Assembly (NCBI GenBank): GCA_934661375.1 | Contig: CAKUJH010000017.1 | Coordinates: forward strand, 6,395 to 70,394 | Length of the DNA: 64,000 nt | Reading direction: 5' to 3' | Origin: an uncultured Victivallales bacterium | Lineage (GTDB): Bacteria > Verrucomicrobiota > Lentisphaeria > Victivallales > UBA1829 | In this document: piece after piece, positions 1 to 8,701 of the stretch | How positions within the stretch are numbered: position 1 is the stretch's first letter | Layout: every line of letters starts with the position of its first letter | The notes under the pieces: model-generated | Databases searched by the model: none | The model's input: only the letters and a program-made list of their open reading frames with translations | Told to the model about the DNA's origin: nothing | Made by a program: the position numbers and the translations under genes

Positions 1-65
1 AATGTGAAATTCCTCTTTTTTCTTCCTGCGGCCCCGTTGGACGGATTCGATTGGCTGAGAACCAT
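1..65 (-). CDS. Pseudopilin-like protein, N-terminal fragment
   Basis: A minus-strand frame starts at 65 behind a strong ribosome site (AGGAGG, 6 nt upstream) and runs off the left edge. The 21 visible residues end in RKKRNFT, which matches the stretch just before the LIELL helix of prepilin-type N-terminal cleavage/methylation proteins; two complete proteins of this class lie elsewhere in the window. It sits 65 bp downstream of nanA in the same direction and may be cotranscribed with it. The family assignment is inferred from the start and these few residues only. Confidence 0.5.
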   Translation of the reverse strand, partial: MVLSQSNPSNGAAGRKKRNFT

Positions 66-130
66 AATTTTCCTCCTGCTGTTGGATATTATATTGTCTT
101 TTTCAATTCGGGAGACTGCTGTCAGTCCCG

Positions 131-1030
131 TTATTTCTGTTCTGTCAGTTTTTCCATTGCGGCAGAGATCGCCGCCCGTTCCGCCGGAGAGAGCTGCTTC
201 AATGGCAGACGCGCCTTGCCGCAGTCGATTCCTTTCAGCTGCATCATTGCCTTTCCTGCGGAAATGCCGCCGTTCCGGACCAGAATGTCAACCCCCTGAC
301 AGACCCGGCGCATGTTCTCCGCAACGGTTTTCCGGTCGCCCGCGTCGAACGCTTTCCAGATACGGTGATACAGGTTTGCGGAATAATTGTAAGTGCTTCC
401 GATGAAAGCCGTTGCTCCCAATGCCAGCGCACCTGCGAAAAACTCGTCCACGCCGAAGACAACGTCATATTTACCGCCGCAGGCATGAAGCGCATTCTGG
501 TAATCGTACAGGTCGTGATGATTGAATTTGACGCCCGCCAGATTCGGGATCCTGCCGTCCGCGCATTCCAGAAAATCGCGCATGGAGATCCCCACGCCGG
601 ATTTCATGGTGTGATAATAATAAAACGGCAGTTCCGGGGCGGATTCCGCGGCAGCCAGGCAGTAGTCGGTCAGTTCCTGCGCGTTTCCGGGTTTGAAAAA
701 AGTCGGCGGGATGACGGAAAAGGCGTCATAACCGAATTCAACCGCCTTGCGGTTCAAAACGGAAATGTCTTTCAGGGACAATGCTCCGGTGTGGGCGATC
801 AGGGTCAGACGCCCTTGCGCCGCCTTGCTCCATGTTTCCATGATCCGGATCCGTTCGTCAACGGAACAGGAGATGCCTTCTCCGGTGGAACCGCAGACAT
901 AAACGCCGGTGACGCCGTCCGCCGCCAGCGATTCCGCCATTGCCGGGATGAGTTCATAATTGACTTCGCCGCTTTCGGTGAACGGTGTGAACGCTGCGGC
1001 GATCAGCCCTTTCAGTTTCTGAATGTGCAT
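131..1030 (-). CDS. nanA: N-acetylneuraminate lyase (DapA/NanA family)
   Basis: A 299-residue class I aldolase that probably splits N-acetylneuraminate into N-acetylmannosamine and pyruvate in the cytoplasm. Visible hallmarks are GSTGEG (about 47-52, pyruvate carboxylate binding), FYYYH (about 136-140, catalytic Tyr) and the Schiff-base Lys168 in GVKFN. The length is normal for the family. The YYYH form is closer to sialate lyases than to dihydrodipicolinate synthase. It follows the sialidase-like gene by 18 bp, consistent with sialic-acid release and breakdown. Another DapA-family aldolase remains possible. Confidence 0.85.
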   Translation of the reverse strand: MHIQKLKGLIAAAFTPFTESGEVNYELIPAMAESLAADGVTGVYVCGSTGEGISCSVDERIRIMETWSKAAQGRLTLIAHTGALSLKDISVLNRKAVEFGYDAFSVIPPTFFKPGNAQELTDYCLAAAESAPELPFYYYHTMKSGVGISMRDFLECADGRIPNLAGVKFNHHDLYDYQNALHACGGKYDVVFGVDEFFAGALALGATAFIGSTYNYSANLYHRIWKAFDAGDRKTVAENMRRVCQGVDILVRNGGISAGKAMMQLKGIDCGKARLPLKQLSPAERAAISAAMEKLTEQK

Positions 1031-1048
1031 TTTGTTTTCTCCTCTGAA

Positions 1049-2080
1049 TCACAGGTAAAAATCATTCATATGAAGTGAATAACCGCGGATCTGGGCTTTG
1101 TCCGGCGCGTCGTCCACAATGTAATTGACGATGTAAATTTCTCCATCGGCAAACTGGACCCATCCGGAGTAGCCGAGGTCGGATTTCGGAGAACGGTCAA
1201 AGTCAACGGGCAGGATCCGGACAGAGGAATCGTTGCGGTTTTCCGCCAGCACCGAATCCCGGTCTGTGATGGCGGCGAAGAAATTCTGCGTCCAGCTGCC
1301 GAGCCAGCCTTTTCCCCCCTGATGGAAACGGTAGGTGATCAGAATTTTCCCGTCGTTGAGCATTCCGGCTGTCGGACGATGACATCCGGGCAGCGGGAAA
1401 TCAATGATTCTTCCCCAGGTTTCGCCGTCATCACGGGAAATCACTTTTTTGCAGTCATAGCCGAGCAAGGAATTTTCCCGCATAAATGCGGCGATCACAC
1501 CGCCGCCGAGCGGCAGCATGGAAACTTCGCATAAATTGAATTCCGGCGACTGCGCCACGGTGATGCGTCCGCTCCAGGTCTGTCCCCCGTCATCGGAATA
1601 ATGCATGAACTGCGCCAGTTTTCCGTTGGTGCTGCAATGTGCGGAAACGATCAGCCGGCGGCTGGGCAGTTCGATCAGTTTGTCCGGCACAATTCCGGTC
1701 AGCGGCGTCTCGAACGGTCCTGCCCATGTCGTTCCTTCATCGGATGAAAAATAAAGAAGAACGCGCGCGACCTGTTCGTCCGAACCATGCACAACCCGGT
1801 CAACCGTGACGGCAAGCCGCCCGTCCGGAAGACGGTTGATTCGTGCGCAGTTGTAAAAATAGTCCTTCCCGGCGGTTCCTTCGGTCAGCGGACGTTTCCG
1901 CGTCCAGGTGCGCCCGCGGTCCGTGGATTCCGTCAGCATGATCCGGGTATAGGAACGGTCGCCGTGATGTGTGCATTCACTGAAAACACAAACCATTTTC
2001 TCCGGATTTGCGAGCACGACATCGGGCCATGCCTCGTAAATGGACGGATCATTGCTGACCGTAAACTTCTGAATTGCCAT
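1049..2080 (-). CDS. Sialidase-like BNR-repeat protein
   Basis: A 343-residue six-bladed beta-propeller of the sialidase superfamily. At least four Asp-box motifs (SxDxGxTW) are visible: STDRGRTW, SSDEGTTW, SDDGGQTW and SRDDGETW. The C-terminus has a GYSGW block followed by ADGEIYIVNY, similar to the catalytic Tyr region of sialidases. No signal peptide is present, so it may act on imported oligosaccharides. The start at 2080 is chosen for AGGAAAGGA seven bases upstream; an in-frame ATG at 2107 lacks a ribosome site. It is upstream of and cotranscribed with nanA, and divergent from an AraC regulator. Sialic-acid specificity is inferred. Confidence 0.75.
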   Translation of the reverse strand: MAIQKFTVSNDPSIYEAWPDVVLANPEKMVCVFSECTHHGDRSYTRIMLTESTDRGRTWTRKRPLTEGTAGKDYFYNCARINRLPDGRLAVTVDRVVHGSDEQVARVLLYFSSDEGTTWAGPFETPLTGIVPDKLIELPSRRLIVSAHCSTNGKLAQFMHYSDDGGQTWSGRITVAQSPEFNLCEVSMLPLGGGVIAAFMRENSLLGYDCKKVISRDDGETWGRIIDFPLPGCHRPTAGMLNDGKILITYRFHQGGKGWLGSWTQNFFAAITDRDSVLAENRNDSSVRILPVDFDRSPKSDLGYSGWVQFADGEIYIVNYIVDDAPDKAQIRGYSLHMNDFYL

Positions 2081-2109
2081 AAAAACATCCTTTCCTGTGT
2101 GCTTCATTA

Positions 2110-2138
2110 ATTATAATCCATAAATGCCGGAACGACAA
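2110..2138 (-). promoter_or_regulatory. Promoter of the sialidase-nanA operon
   Basis: Read on the minus strand: -35 TTGTCG (2133-2138), 17-bp spacer, -10 TATAAT (2110-2115). It lies 30 bp upstream of the sialidase start in the AT-rich intergenic region shared with the AraC gene. Confidence 0.5.
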
Positions 2139-2181
2139 TAATAAAAAAATAAGAAAAATAATAATTATTTAACAAAATGGC

Positions 2182-2209
2182 TTGCATCTGCAAAAAGGGA
2201 GTGTATAAT
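2182..2209 (+). promoter_or_regulatory. Promoter of the AraC-type regulator
   Basis: TTGCAT (2182-2187), 16-bp spacer, perfect TATAAT (2204-2209), giving a very short leader before the start at 2229. It shares the divergent intergenic region with the sialidase promoter, so one bound regulator could control both. Confidence 0.65.
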
Positions 2210-2228
2210 AGAAAAAAAGGAGACTGAA

Positions 2229-3077
2229 ATGCTGGTCAGCAGAGAATTGATGATTGAGTTTCTGAAGGAAGCTGCCGGGATAGAATTGAAGAATCTTTAT
2301 TTCGGCGAATCCGGGCCGCTGCCGCCGCCCGCTTTTCATTTTTACACTCTGACGCCGGTGGCGAGGGTCATCATGCCGCTGAGCGGGGAAAAACATATCG
2401 CATTCGCTTCTCATGAGCAGAGAAATGACACTATTTTTACACCCGGCGATGCGATTGTGACGCAGCCTTACGGGTGGACGAAAGAATTCTGGGACCGGGA
2501 ACACCGGATGATTTCCGTTGTCTTCCGCGAAGACTGCATCCGGGTTCTGTACATTGCACACAACGGAAAGCCGCCGGAACAGAATGGTCCGGACATCTAT
2601 TATCACATGAAGTATCCGTTGAATCAGGAAGGAAAACTGACTCTTTCCGCGTTGCTGAGCGCCCGAAAAGATCATCCGGCAGCCCGCTTCAATTTCCGCG
2701 CACTGCTGGAAATCGTGAAGGAGGCTCTGCTGGACAACGCCTACCATCTTTCATCCCATGAAATGCAGTGGGAGCGGGTTCAGGAGGCGCTTCAGAACAA
2801 TTTCCGGAATGAAATCGGCAGAGAAGATATTGCCGATATTGCCAAAATCCATCCGGCACAGGTTTCCCGGCTGATCCGGCAGTACCGGGAGCAGTCGTTC
2901 AATGAATATCTGAATGAAATGCGTCTGGACTGTGCAGTTGAGCTGATGAAAAACGATACCATGTCCATCGAGGAAATCGCCCGCTGGAGCGGTTTCAATT
3001 ACCCCAGCTATTTCATCCGGGTGTTCCGCCGCCGGTTCCAGGTTTCTCCGCTGCAGTACCGGAAAAGCATCGGATAA
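2229..3077 (+). CDS. AraC-family transcriptional regulator
   Basis: A 282-residue DNA-binding regulator. The N-terminal ~170 residues look like a cupin-type ligand sensor; the C-terminal ~90 residues carry the double helix-turn-helix, with a first helix pair at IGREDIADIAKIHPAQVSRL and the family signature SIEEIARWSGFNYPSYFIRV followed by FQVSPLQYRKS. The start has AAGGAG close upstream. It is divergent from the sialidase-nanA operon, so it most likely controls sialic-acid or related sugar use; the ligand is not visible from sequence. Confidence 0.9.
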   Translation: MLVSRELMIEFLKEAAGIELKNLYFGESGPLPPPAFHFYTLTPVARVIMPLSGEKHIAFASHEQRNDTIFTPGDAIVTQPYGWTKEFWDREHRMISVVFREDCIRVLYIAHNGKPPEQNGPDIYYHMKYPLNQEGKLTLSALLSARKDHPAARFNFRALLEIVKEALLDNAYHLSSHEMQWERVQEALQNNFRNEIGREDIADIAKIHPAQVSRLIRQYREQSFNEYLNEMRLDCAVELMKNDTMSIEEIARWSGFNYPSYFIRVFRRRFQVSPLQYRKSIG

Positions 3078-3093
3078 GTCCGGCGGCAGACGG

Positions 3094-3966
3094 TCATTCC
3101 GGAATACGGGGCACGGTCTTCGGTCGGGTGATCACACTCCGGAGGTATCCGGCGGCGCGTCCGTACGCCATGGTCAGGTGAAACATCATCTTGCTGAAAT
3201 TCAAAGCCGGTATCGCCGTAACGGCACGCACCAGCTGGAGCATCACCGCGTAAATCACCCGGAACACCGTATAATGGTGTTTGTGCAGAACGCGTCCCAT
3301 GCCGCAGCCGTAAAGATAGCCGCGCCGGAGTGTCCACGGTCCGGTGAACACCGGATGGTTCACTACGATCTGCGGACAGAAATCCAGTTTCCGTCCCGCA
3401 TGAATCAGGTTCAGCAGGAAATCGGTTTCCTCTCCGGAGCCGTACAGCGTGCCGGAGCCGACGCCCAAAGTTTCGTCGAACAGGATATTCTGTATGGCGT
3501 TCCGGCGGACAAAAATGGAAATGGACACTCCGCACCGCCAGACATTGTCGGTAGTGATTCTTCGCGGTGTCCGGTACATGAAACTTCCGGAAAAACGTCC
3601 CTGCCGGTCTGTTACCAGCGTGGAAATGCCGTCGGTTGCCGGATTGCTGTCCAGATAATCGGAAATGGTGCGCAGCAGATGCTCCGGATACGTGCAGTCG
3701 TCATCGGGGAACGCGATGATTTCACCGTCCGCATAATTCAATCCGATATTGCGCGCCCGTGACAATCCCGGTTTTGCCGTATAGCGGCGGATCGGAAATT
3801 TTCCGGCAAAATCCTTTACAATCGGCAGCAGCCGTTCATCCGGATTCTGGTCCACCAGAATCACTTCGAAAGACGGAGCATTCTGCTGCGCCGCAAAGGA
3901 TTCAAACAGTTCCCGCACGACTTTATCCCGGTTGACCGTGCATAAAATCAAAGAGAAACGCGTCAT
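3094..3966 (-). CDS. Glycosyltransferase family 2
   Basis: A 290-residue GT-A type transferase. The N-terminus (FSLILCTVNRD), the nucleotide-binding region (VILVDQNPDE) and the metal-binding AFPDDDCTYP at about residue 85-95 are typical of GT2 enzymes. The start at 3966 is preceded by AGGAG and overlaps the stop of the upstream transferase by 4 bp (ATGA), so it is the last gene of a translationally coupled four-gene operon. It is less like the three upstream paralogues than they are like each other. Donor and acceptor are unknown; a role in surface polysaccharide synthesis is inferred. Confidence 0.85.
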   Translation of the reverse strand: MTRFSLILCTVNRDKVVRELFESFAAQQNAPSFEVILVDQNPDERLLPIVKDFAGKFPIRRYTAKPGLSRARNIGLNYADGEIIAFPDDDCTYPEHLLRTISDYLDSNPATDGISTLVTDRQGRFSGSFMYRTPRRITTDNVWRCGVSISIFVRRNAIQNILFDETLGVGSGTLYGSGEETDFLLNLIHAGRKLDFCPQIVVNHPVFTGPWTLRRGYLYGCGMGRVLHKHHYTVFRVIYAVMLQLVRAVTAIPALNFSKMMFHLTMAYGRAAGYLRSVITRPKTVPRIPE

Positions 3967-5072
3967 GATTTCTCCTTTCCGGCTGATTTCAGTTTCCATC
4001 GTTTATACCATGTCTTCATTTTCATTCTCAAAAAGGATTTCGGGGGAAGCAGACGGTTCATTATGCCGTAAATGCCTCTGGCGAATTTCAGAAATTCGCC
4101 ATTTTCCCGTAAATATTCATTTTCATCAAACAGCGACAGCACCAGCAGTTCCTTGTCCGGTGCGCGGTTCATCAGGTACTCGGCGGCGGCGCCGCGGCTG
4201 CCCGGTTCCAGCCGGGAATACCACTGATTCCAGAGAATCAGATATTGACCTCTCATCAGACGTTTCCAGCCTACCGCAGCCGCGGGAACATCCAGCACTT
4301 TCCGGGAACGCAGAAATTCTCCCCCCTTGCCCAGTGCATCCAGAAGCGAGGCTGTCCGGCGGAATTTTTCATCGGACACTTTCCGCACAGCCGTGATTCC
4401 CGCCGTGGTGTCATAATTGTAATACGTTCTGCTGATCTGGAGCAGAGATTCCGCATGATACGCCGCCGCCAGATAAAAATAAAGGTCTTCGCCCATCACG
4501 CAGAAAAAATCTTCCAGATCATCCGCCGCTTTCCGGCAGATTTCCGCACGGATCATTTTGAAGCAGAGCGACCAGACTTGTCCAGGTGTGGTCAGCAGGT
4601 CATGCAGCACCGCGCCTTTTCCGGAAATGAACTGATTCTCCGGGGTGGTCCAGCCGTAACGTACCTTGCGGGAGCCGTCCGGCTGACGGGCAAATTCTTT
4701 TGTGCCGAAATGAATGATGTCCGCCTGTTCTTTTTCCGCCAGCGCATATAGTTCCGCGGCGCTGTTCAGATCGAAAAAATCATCCGGGTCCAGGAACAGA
4801 ACATATTTGCCGGAAACTTCCTGCAAAGCACGGAGACGCGCACTCAGCGTTCCGCTGTTTTTCTCCTGAAAGAACACTTTCAGCCGCGGGTCTGCCGCCG
4901 CCCGGCTTTTCAGAATTTCCCGTGAGTTGTCGGAAGAAGCGTCATCGACCGCCACAACCTCAATTTCGCGCATGGATTGTCCCAGCATGGAGTCCAGCGC
5001 GCAGGGGAGTGTCGCCGCCGCGTTGTAGACCGGCAGCACAAAACTGATTTTGGGAGAAGATTGCGGGGTCAT
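3963..5072 (-). CDS. Glycosyltransferase family 2 (tandem paralogue 1)
   Basis: A 369-residue GT2 enzyme: FVLPVYNAAATLPCALDSML at the N-terminus, VVAVDDASSDNS, then LFLDPDDFFD as the DxD metal site (about residue 90). The start at 5072 has GGAGGAA upstream and a 4-bp overlap with the preceding gene. The C-terminal half, with a conserved DLYFYLAAAYHA stretch and a YYNYDTTAGIT block, closely parallels the two upstream genes, indicating tandem duplication. No membrane segments are apparent; it probably acts at the cytoplasmic face of the membrane. Confidence 0.85.
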   Translation of the reverse strand: MTPQSSPKISFVLPVYNAAATLPCALDSMLGQSMREIEVVAVDDASSDNSREILKSRAAADPRLKVFFQEKNSGTLSARLRALQEVSGKYVLFLDPDDFFDLNSAAELYALAEKEQADIIHFGTKEFARQPDGSRKVRYGWTTPENQFISGKGAVLHDLLTTPGQVWSLCFKMIRAEICRKAADDLEDFFCVMGEDLYFYLAAAYHAESLLQISRTYYNYDTTAGITAVRKVSDEKFRRTASLLDALGKGGEFLRSRKVLDVPAAAVGWKRLMRGQYLILWNQWYSRLEPGSRGAAAEYLMNRAPDKELLVLSLFDENEYLRENGEFLKFARGIYGIMNRLLPPKSFLRMKMKTWYKRWKLKSAGKEKS

Positions 5073-6196
5073 GAATATTTCCTCCATCTGATCCGGTCGG
5101 AACAGCGTTTCAGGCAGAACCACAACGGCGATTCCGGTTTCAGCAGTCGCGCACATTTTTTCCGGAATGCCGAACAGCGTCCGCCGGATTCCGTTCTGCG
5201 GGGCAGGGCGGGAAACGCATTTTCATTCCGCAGGGATGCGTAAGCCTGTTCTGCCAGCGCGGGGGAAAAATATCCGGAAAAATACTGCTTCACACTTTCC
5301 GCATCATATTTGCTGTTCAGATATTCCAGCAATTCCCGGCTGCCCGCCGGTTCCGTTTCCGGCCAGCGGGCAAAGAGATAAAAGAAATGTTCTTTTTCGC
5401 GCTGCCGGAATGCTTCGGCGTATTGAGCATCGGCTTTCTGCTGCCGGAGAAAATCCTTTACCGCATTCAGCGCATCCAGCATGGTTGCCATCCGCCGGAA
5501 TGAATCGGGCGTACTGCCGCCCGTGATCCCTGCCGTGAACTGATAATTGTAGAAAATCTGTCCGGAGAGCACCAGTTTTCCCGCGAAAAAGCTCAACACG
5601 GTGTAAAAATAAAAATCTTCCGCCGAGACGCAGTAAAAACGCCGGACCGCATCCGCCGCTCGCTGAAAAATATCGCGGCGGAATAATTTCAGGCAGACAC
5701 TCCAATTGTAAAGATGATCGCAGAACGCCGCTTCGAAAATCGCTTTCCCGTTCAGTTCTTTCCGTACCGCATCCACAGTGCCGGCTGTTTTGCCGTGATC
5801 CAGCAGACGCGCACTGAATCCGACAATCTCCGCATGGCTGCGTTCGGCAATTTTCAGAAGCGTTTCCGCGCAAGCCGGATCCAGGGTGTCGTCGGCATCC
5901 AGACACAGCAGATAATCCCCGGTGGAGGCTGCAAAAGCATCCAGCCGGGCATTCAGCGTTCCGCCGTTCTGTTCACGGCGCACCAGCCGTACGCGGGCGT
6001 CCTGACGGCAGAGGGCTTCGACCTGTTCCGCCGTGCGGTCTGTTGAAGCGTCATCCAGCACGATGACTTCCAGATTTTTCCAGGTCTGCGCGGTAACGCT
6101 CTGAACCGCGCGGACAATGCCCCGTTCCTTGTTGTATGCGGGGATCAGAACTGAAATTTTGGTTTGTGCAGTTGAACTCATCGGCGGATTTTTCAC
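5069..6196 (-). CDS. Glycosyltransferase family 2 (tandem paralogue 2)
   Basis: A GT2 enzyme of about 375 residues with VLIPAYNKERGIVRAVQS, VIVLDDASTDRT and LLCLDADDTLD. It matches its neighbours in the catalytic domain and in the FYFYTVLSFFAGK and YNYQFTAGITGG region. A GTG at 6196 overlaps the upstream stop by 4 bp (GTGA), as at the other junctions; an ATG five codons later (6181) is the alternative start, but neither has a strong ribosome site. The substrate is unknown. Confidence 0.83.
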   Translation of the reverse strand: MKNPPMSSTAQTKISVLIPAYNKERGIVRAVQSVTAQTWKNLEVIVLDDASTDRTAEQVEALCRQDARVRLVRREQNGGTLNARLDAFAASTGDYLLCLDADDTLDPACAETLLKIAERSHAEIVGFSARLLDHGKTAGTVDAVRKELNGKAIFEAAFCDHLYNWSVCLKLFRRDIFQRAADAVRRFYCVSAEDFYFYTVLSFFAGKLVLSGQIFYNYQFTAGITGGSTPDSFRRMATMLDALNAVKDFLRQQKADAQYAEAFRQREKEHFFYLFARWPETEPAGSRELLEYLNSKYDAESVKQYFSGYFSPALAEQAYASLRNENAFPALPRRTESGGRCSAFRKKCARLLKPESPLWFCLKRCSDRIRWRKYS

Positions 6197-8436
6197 TTTC
6201 TCATCAGATGGTTCAGAGCATAACGGCAGGCGCGGAAGAAGAAGTTCCGGCGTCCGCTTTCCGGGGGAAGCAGTTTGTAGCCCAACGCGTCAATTTTCCG
6301 GTAGAACGGCATGAACGAGGCTCCGCGAGTTTCCGGAGTCAGCACATACGGTTCGGTCCGCGCACCGTAAACATTCACGGCATCCAGCCAGAGAAACGCA
6401 TTGGGATCTGCGGTCGGACGCGGCTGTTTCAGCAAGGCAAAAAGAGTATCGGAAGCATGGATCTGCGTCGTTTTTTTATGGTTGCCGGCATCACTTTTTC
6501 CGTTCAGCAGAGCTTTCAGCTGTTCCGCCAGATCTTCCGGACTTTTCCCGCCGCCGGAGCAGCAGGGAATGCCGCAGGCTTCCGCCAGCTGCATGTACCG
6601 TATATCCGGTCGGGCGGACGTCATGAAGAACAGTGCTGCTCCGTTCAGATATGGGTTCAGATCATCCGGCAGACTGCATACTTCCGCTTTCCCGTTCAGT
6701 TGAAGGGCATCCAGCAGACTCAAGGTTTCGCGAACTCCGGTGGAGGTCCGGGTCTTGCCGATCAGGAGCAGTTTGAGGTCCGGAAATTCCGGCGCAGCCT
6801 TTGCCCAGGCGGCAACCGCGGTTTCCATTTCCAGCGGATCGCCCAGACTGCCCAGCCAGACTGCGGTTCTGCTGTCTTTTTCCGTTTTTCGGTCGATTTT
6901 CTCCGGCACCGGAAGGTTCAGCAGACAGCTGGGAACACCGAATGCGGAGAAAAACGCCCGATCCTGTTCCGTCTGTACCGCCAGAGCATCCGCCGCCAGC
7001 AGAGTCTGCATACTTGCCATGCAGTGACCCCAGGTTGAATCGTTCAGTCCGCGGAACCCGTTGACGGGAACCGCCAGAAAATTCAGACCGGAGACTTTCA
7101 GCTGAATCATGTCGAAGATTGCCGCCGGGGACTCCGGCGCACCATGAATTACGGTGTCGATGCCGTGGTCATTTTTCAGCGTATCCCAGAATGCTGTCCG
7201 TCTGAGCCGGTCTTTGGGAGAATCCGCAGTCAGACCCGCGGGAATGACCAGATGCGTCATGCCGTCCGGTATAGACACCGGGTCATTTTCCGGCGTGATC
7301 ACGCTGATTCTGATTCCGGATTTTTGCCATTCCTGCGCGCAGGCAAGCAGCATCCGTGCGAAATCCCCGCCGGTTGCCGCCGAATCCACATACAGCCCGG
7401 CGTGCCGGACATCCGCCGATGCCGGACCGCGCCGCAGAATTTCGGGATGTCCGATATGTTCCGCCAGATAATCTTCGCGTCCGGAAAAATAGCTGATGAA
7501 CGAACGCATCAGACCCGCGCAGGAATAATTTCCGAACATATAGGAAATGGAACGTTCCCGGTCATATTGAATCAATTTGTGTTCCCAGCGGTCCAGCAGG
7601 TCATCCAGAATTTTCCGCTCTTCTTCCTGAAAAGCCGCGCGGTACTGTTCGAATGCACCCTGTTCCGTCAGAAAATGCCTGACGGCATTCAGTGCAGTGA
7701 AAACCGAACAATTCCGGATGAATCCTTTGAAATCCACCGGAGCGTATGCACTGACTCCGATTTCCAGTCCATAGTGGTAACATTTTTTCTGAAGCGGTTC
7801 ATAATGCTGCGCGAACCATGACATCAGAGTATAGAAACAGAAATCTTCCGCCATGATATAATATCCCGGCGGGAGAGCCGCCGCCGCTTTCCGGCAGACA
7901 TCCGCCGAGATGCACTTGCCGCAGATATTCCAGCGGTACAATCCTTTGACAAATGCACCTTCAAATACTTCGCGTCCCCGCAATGTGCCGTTGTACGGAC
8001 GCAGACGCCGTTCAACCTGTTTGGCAAACGGCAGTTTTTGGGTGTGTCCGACCTTGACGTCGAAGCAGAAATGAATCATATCCGCTCCGGTTGCCTGGAT
8101 TTTTGCATAACAGGCGCGGGCGGTATCGGTGTCCAGAAAATCATCGGCGTCCAGAAAAATCAGATACTCTCCCGTGGCGGCGGCAATTCCCGAAAGCCGG
8201 GCGGCGAGAATCCCGCCGTTCTTTTCATGAGTCACGACTTTCACCCTGGAATCTTTGGCGGCATATTCCGCCAGCACTTCGGCGGCATTGTCCGGCGAAG
8301 CATCATTCACGGCGATGATTTCGATGTCCTTCAGAGTCTGCCCCAGTACACTTGCCATGCAGCGCGGCAGATACTTCGCCGTGTTGTAGACGGGGATCAA
8401 TATGGATATTTTCGGCTGTGTCGTCATTGTTGTCAT
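6193..8436 (-). CDS. Bifunctional glycosyltransferase: GT2 fused to a GT4-like domain
   Basis: A 747-residue fusion and the first gene of the transferase operon. Residues ~1-330 form a GT2 domain (ISILIPVYNTAKYLPRC, AVNDASPDN, IFLDADDFLD) like the two downstream paralogues. Residues ~345-700 look like a two-Rossmann-fold GT-B domain: a first half with a GGDFARMLL-type loop, a second half with AVWLGSLGDPLEMETA, LKLLLIGKT and a PYLNGAALFFMTS block, as in GT4 enzymes. Two sequential sugar additions by one protein is the natural inference. Starts at 8436 and 8427 are both possible. Confidence 0.8.
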   Translation of the reverse strand: MTTMTTQPKISILIPVYNTAKYLPRCMASVLGQTLKDIEIIAVNDASPDNAAEVLAEYAAKDSRVKVVTHEKNGGILAARLSGIAAATGEYLIFLDADDFLDTDTARACYAKIQATGADMIHFCFDVKVGHTQKLPFAKQVERRLRPYNGTLRGREVFEGAFVKGLYRWNICGKCISADVCRKAAAALPPGYYIMAEDFCFYTLMSWFAQHYEPLQKKCYHYGLEIGVSAYAPVDFKGFIRNCSVFTALNAVRHFLTEQGAFEQYRAAFQEEERKILDDLLDRWEHKLIQYDRERSISYMFGNYSCAGLMRSFISYFSGREDYLAEHIGHPEILRRGPASADVRHAGLYVDSAATGGDFARMLLACAQEWQKSGIRISVITPENDPVSIPDGMTHLVIPAGLTADSPKDRLRRTAFWDTLKNDHGIDTVIHGAPESPAAIFDMIQLKVSGLNFLAVPVNGFRGLNDSTWGHCMASMQTLLAADALAVQTEQDRAFFSAFGVPSCLLNLPVPEKIDRKTEKDSRTAVWLGSLGDPLEMETAVAAWAKAAPEFPDLKLLLIGKTRTSTGVRETLSLLDALQLNGKAEVCSLPDDLNPYLNGAALFFMTSARPDIRYMQLAEACGIPCCSGGGKSPEDLAEQLKALLNGKSDAGNHKKTTQIHASDTLFALLKQPRPTADPNAFLWLDAVNVYGARTEPYVLTPETRGASFMPFYRKIDALGYKLLPPESGRRNFFFRACRYALNHLMRK

Positions 8437-8477
8437 AAAATGTGTTTTCTGTTTTTCCTGTCCTTGATTTGTATAAT

Positions 8478-8506
8478 ATTATAGCATTTCAACCTGATTT
8501 TTGCAA
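8478..8506 (-). promoter_or_regulatory. Promoter of the glycosyltransferase operon
   Basis: On the minus strand: TTGCAA (8501-8506), 17-bp spacer, TATAAT (8478-8483), about 40 bp upstream of the first transferase start. The 265-bp region 8437-8701 holds this promoter and the divergent one for the reductase, and no gene. Confidence 0.55.
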
Positions 8507-8613
8507 TTTGCGATTGTGCTTTTTTGCAAAGATATTTTTATCGGCGCAAGACGGCGGCATGCAGAAAAAACGGCAGACGCAGATGAAATTTCAGCAAAAA
8601 ATCCATTCGCTCT

Positions 8614-8641
8614 TTGAAATATGGCGGAATCATGGTATATT
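8614..8641 (+). promoter_or_regulatory. Promoter of the reductase-led gene cluster
   Basis: TTGAAA (8614-8619), 16-bp spacer, TATATT (8636-8641), about 60 bp upstream of the TTG start at 8702. Confidence 0.55.
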
Positions 8642-8701
8642 AACCTTTGGATATATCTTTCAACAATAAAAAAATACACTAAAACGTGGGAGATGTGAAC
8701 T

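Noticed and set aside
131..1030. Dihydrodipicolinate synthase (dapA)
   Set aside because: The YYYH-type motif and the adjacent sialidase-like gene favour sialate lyase; no lysine-pathway genes are near.
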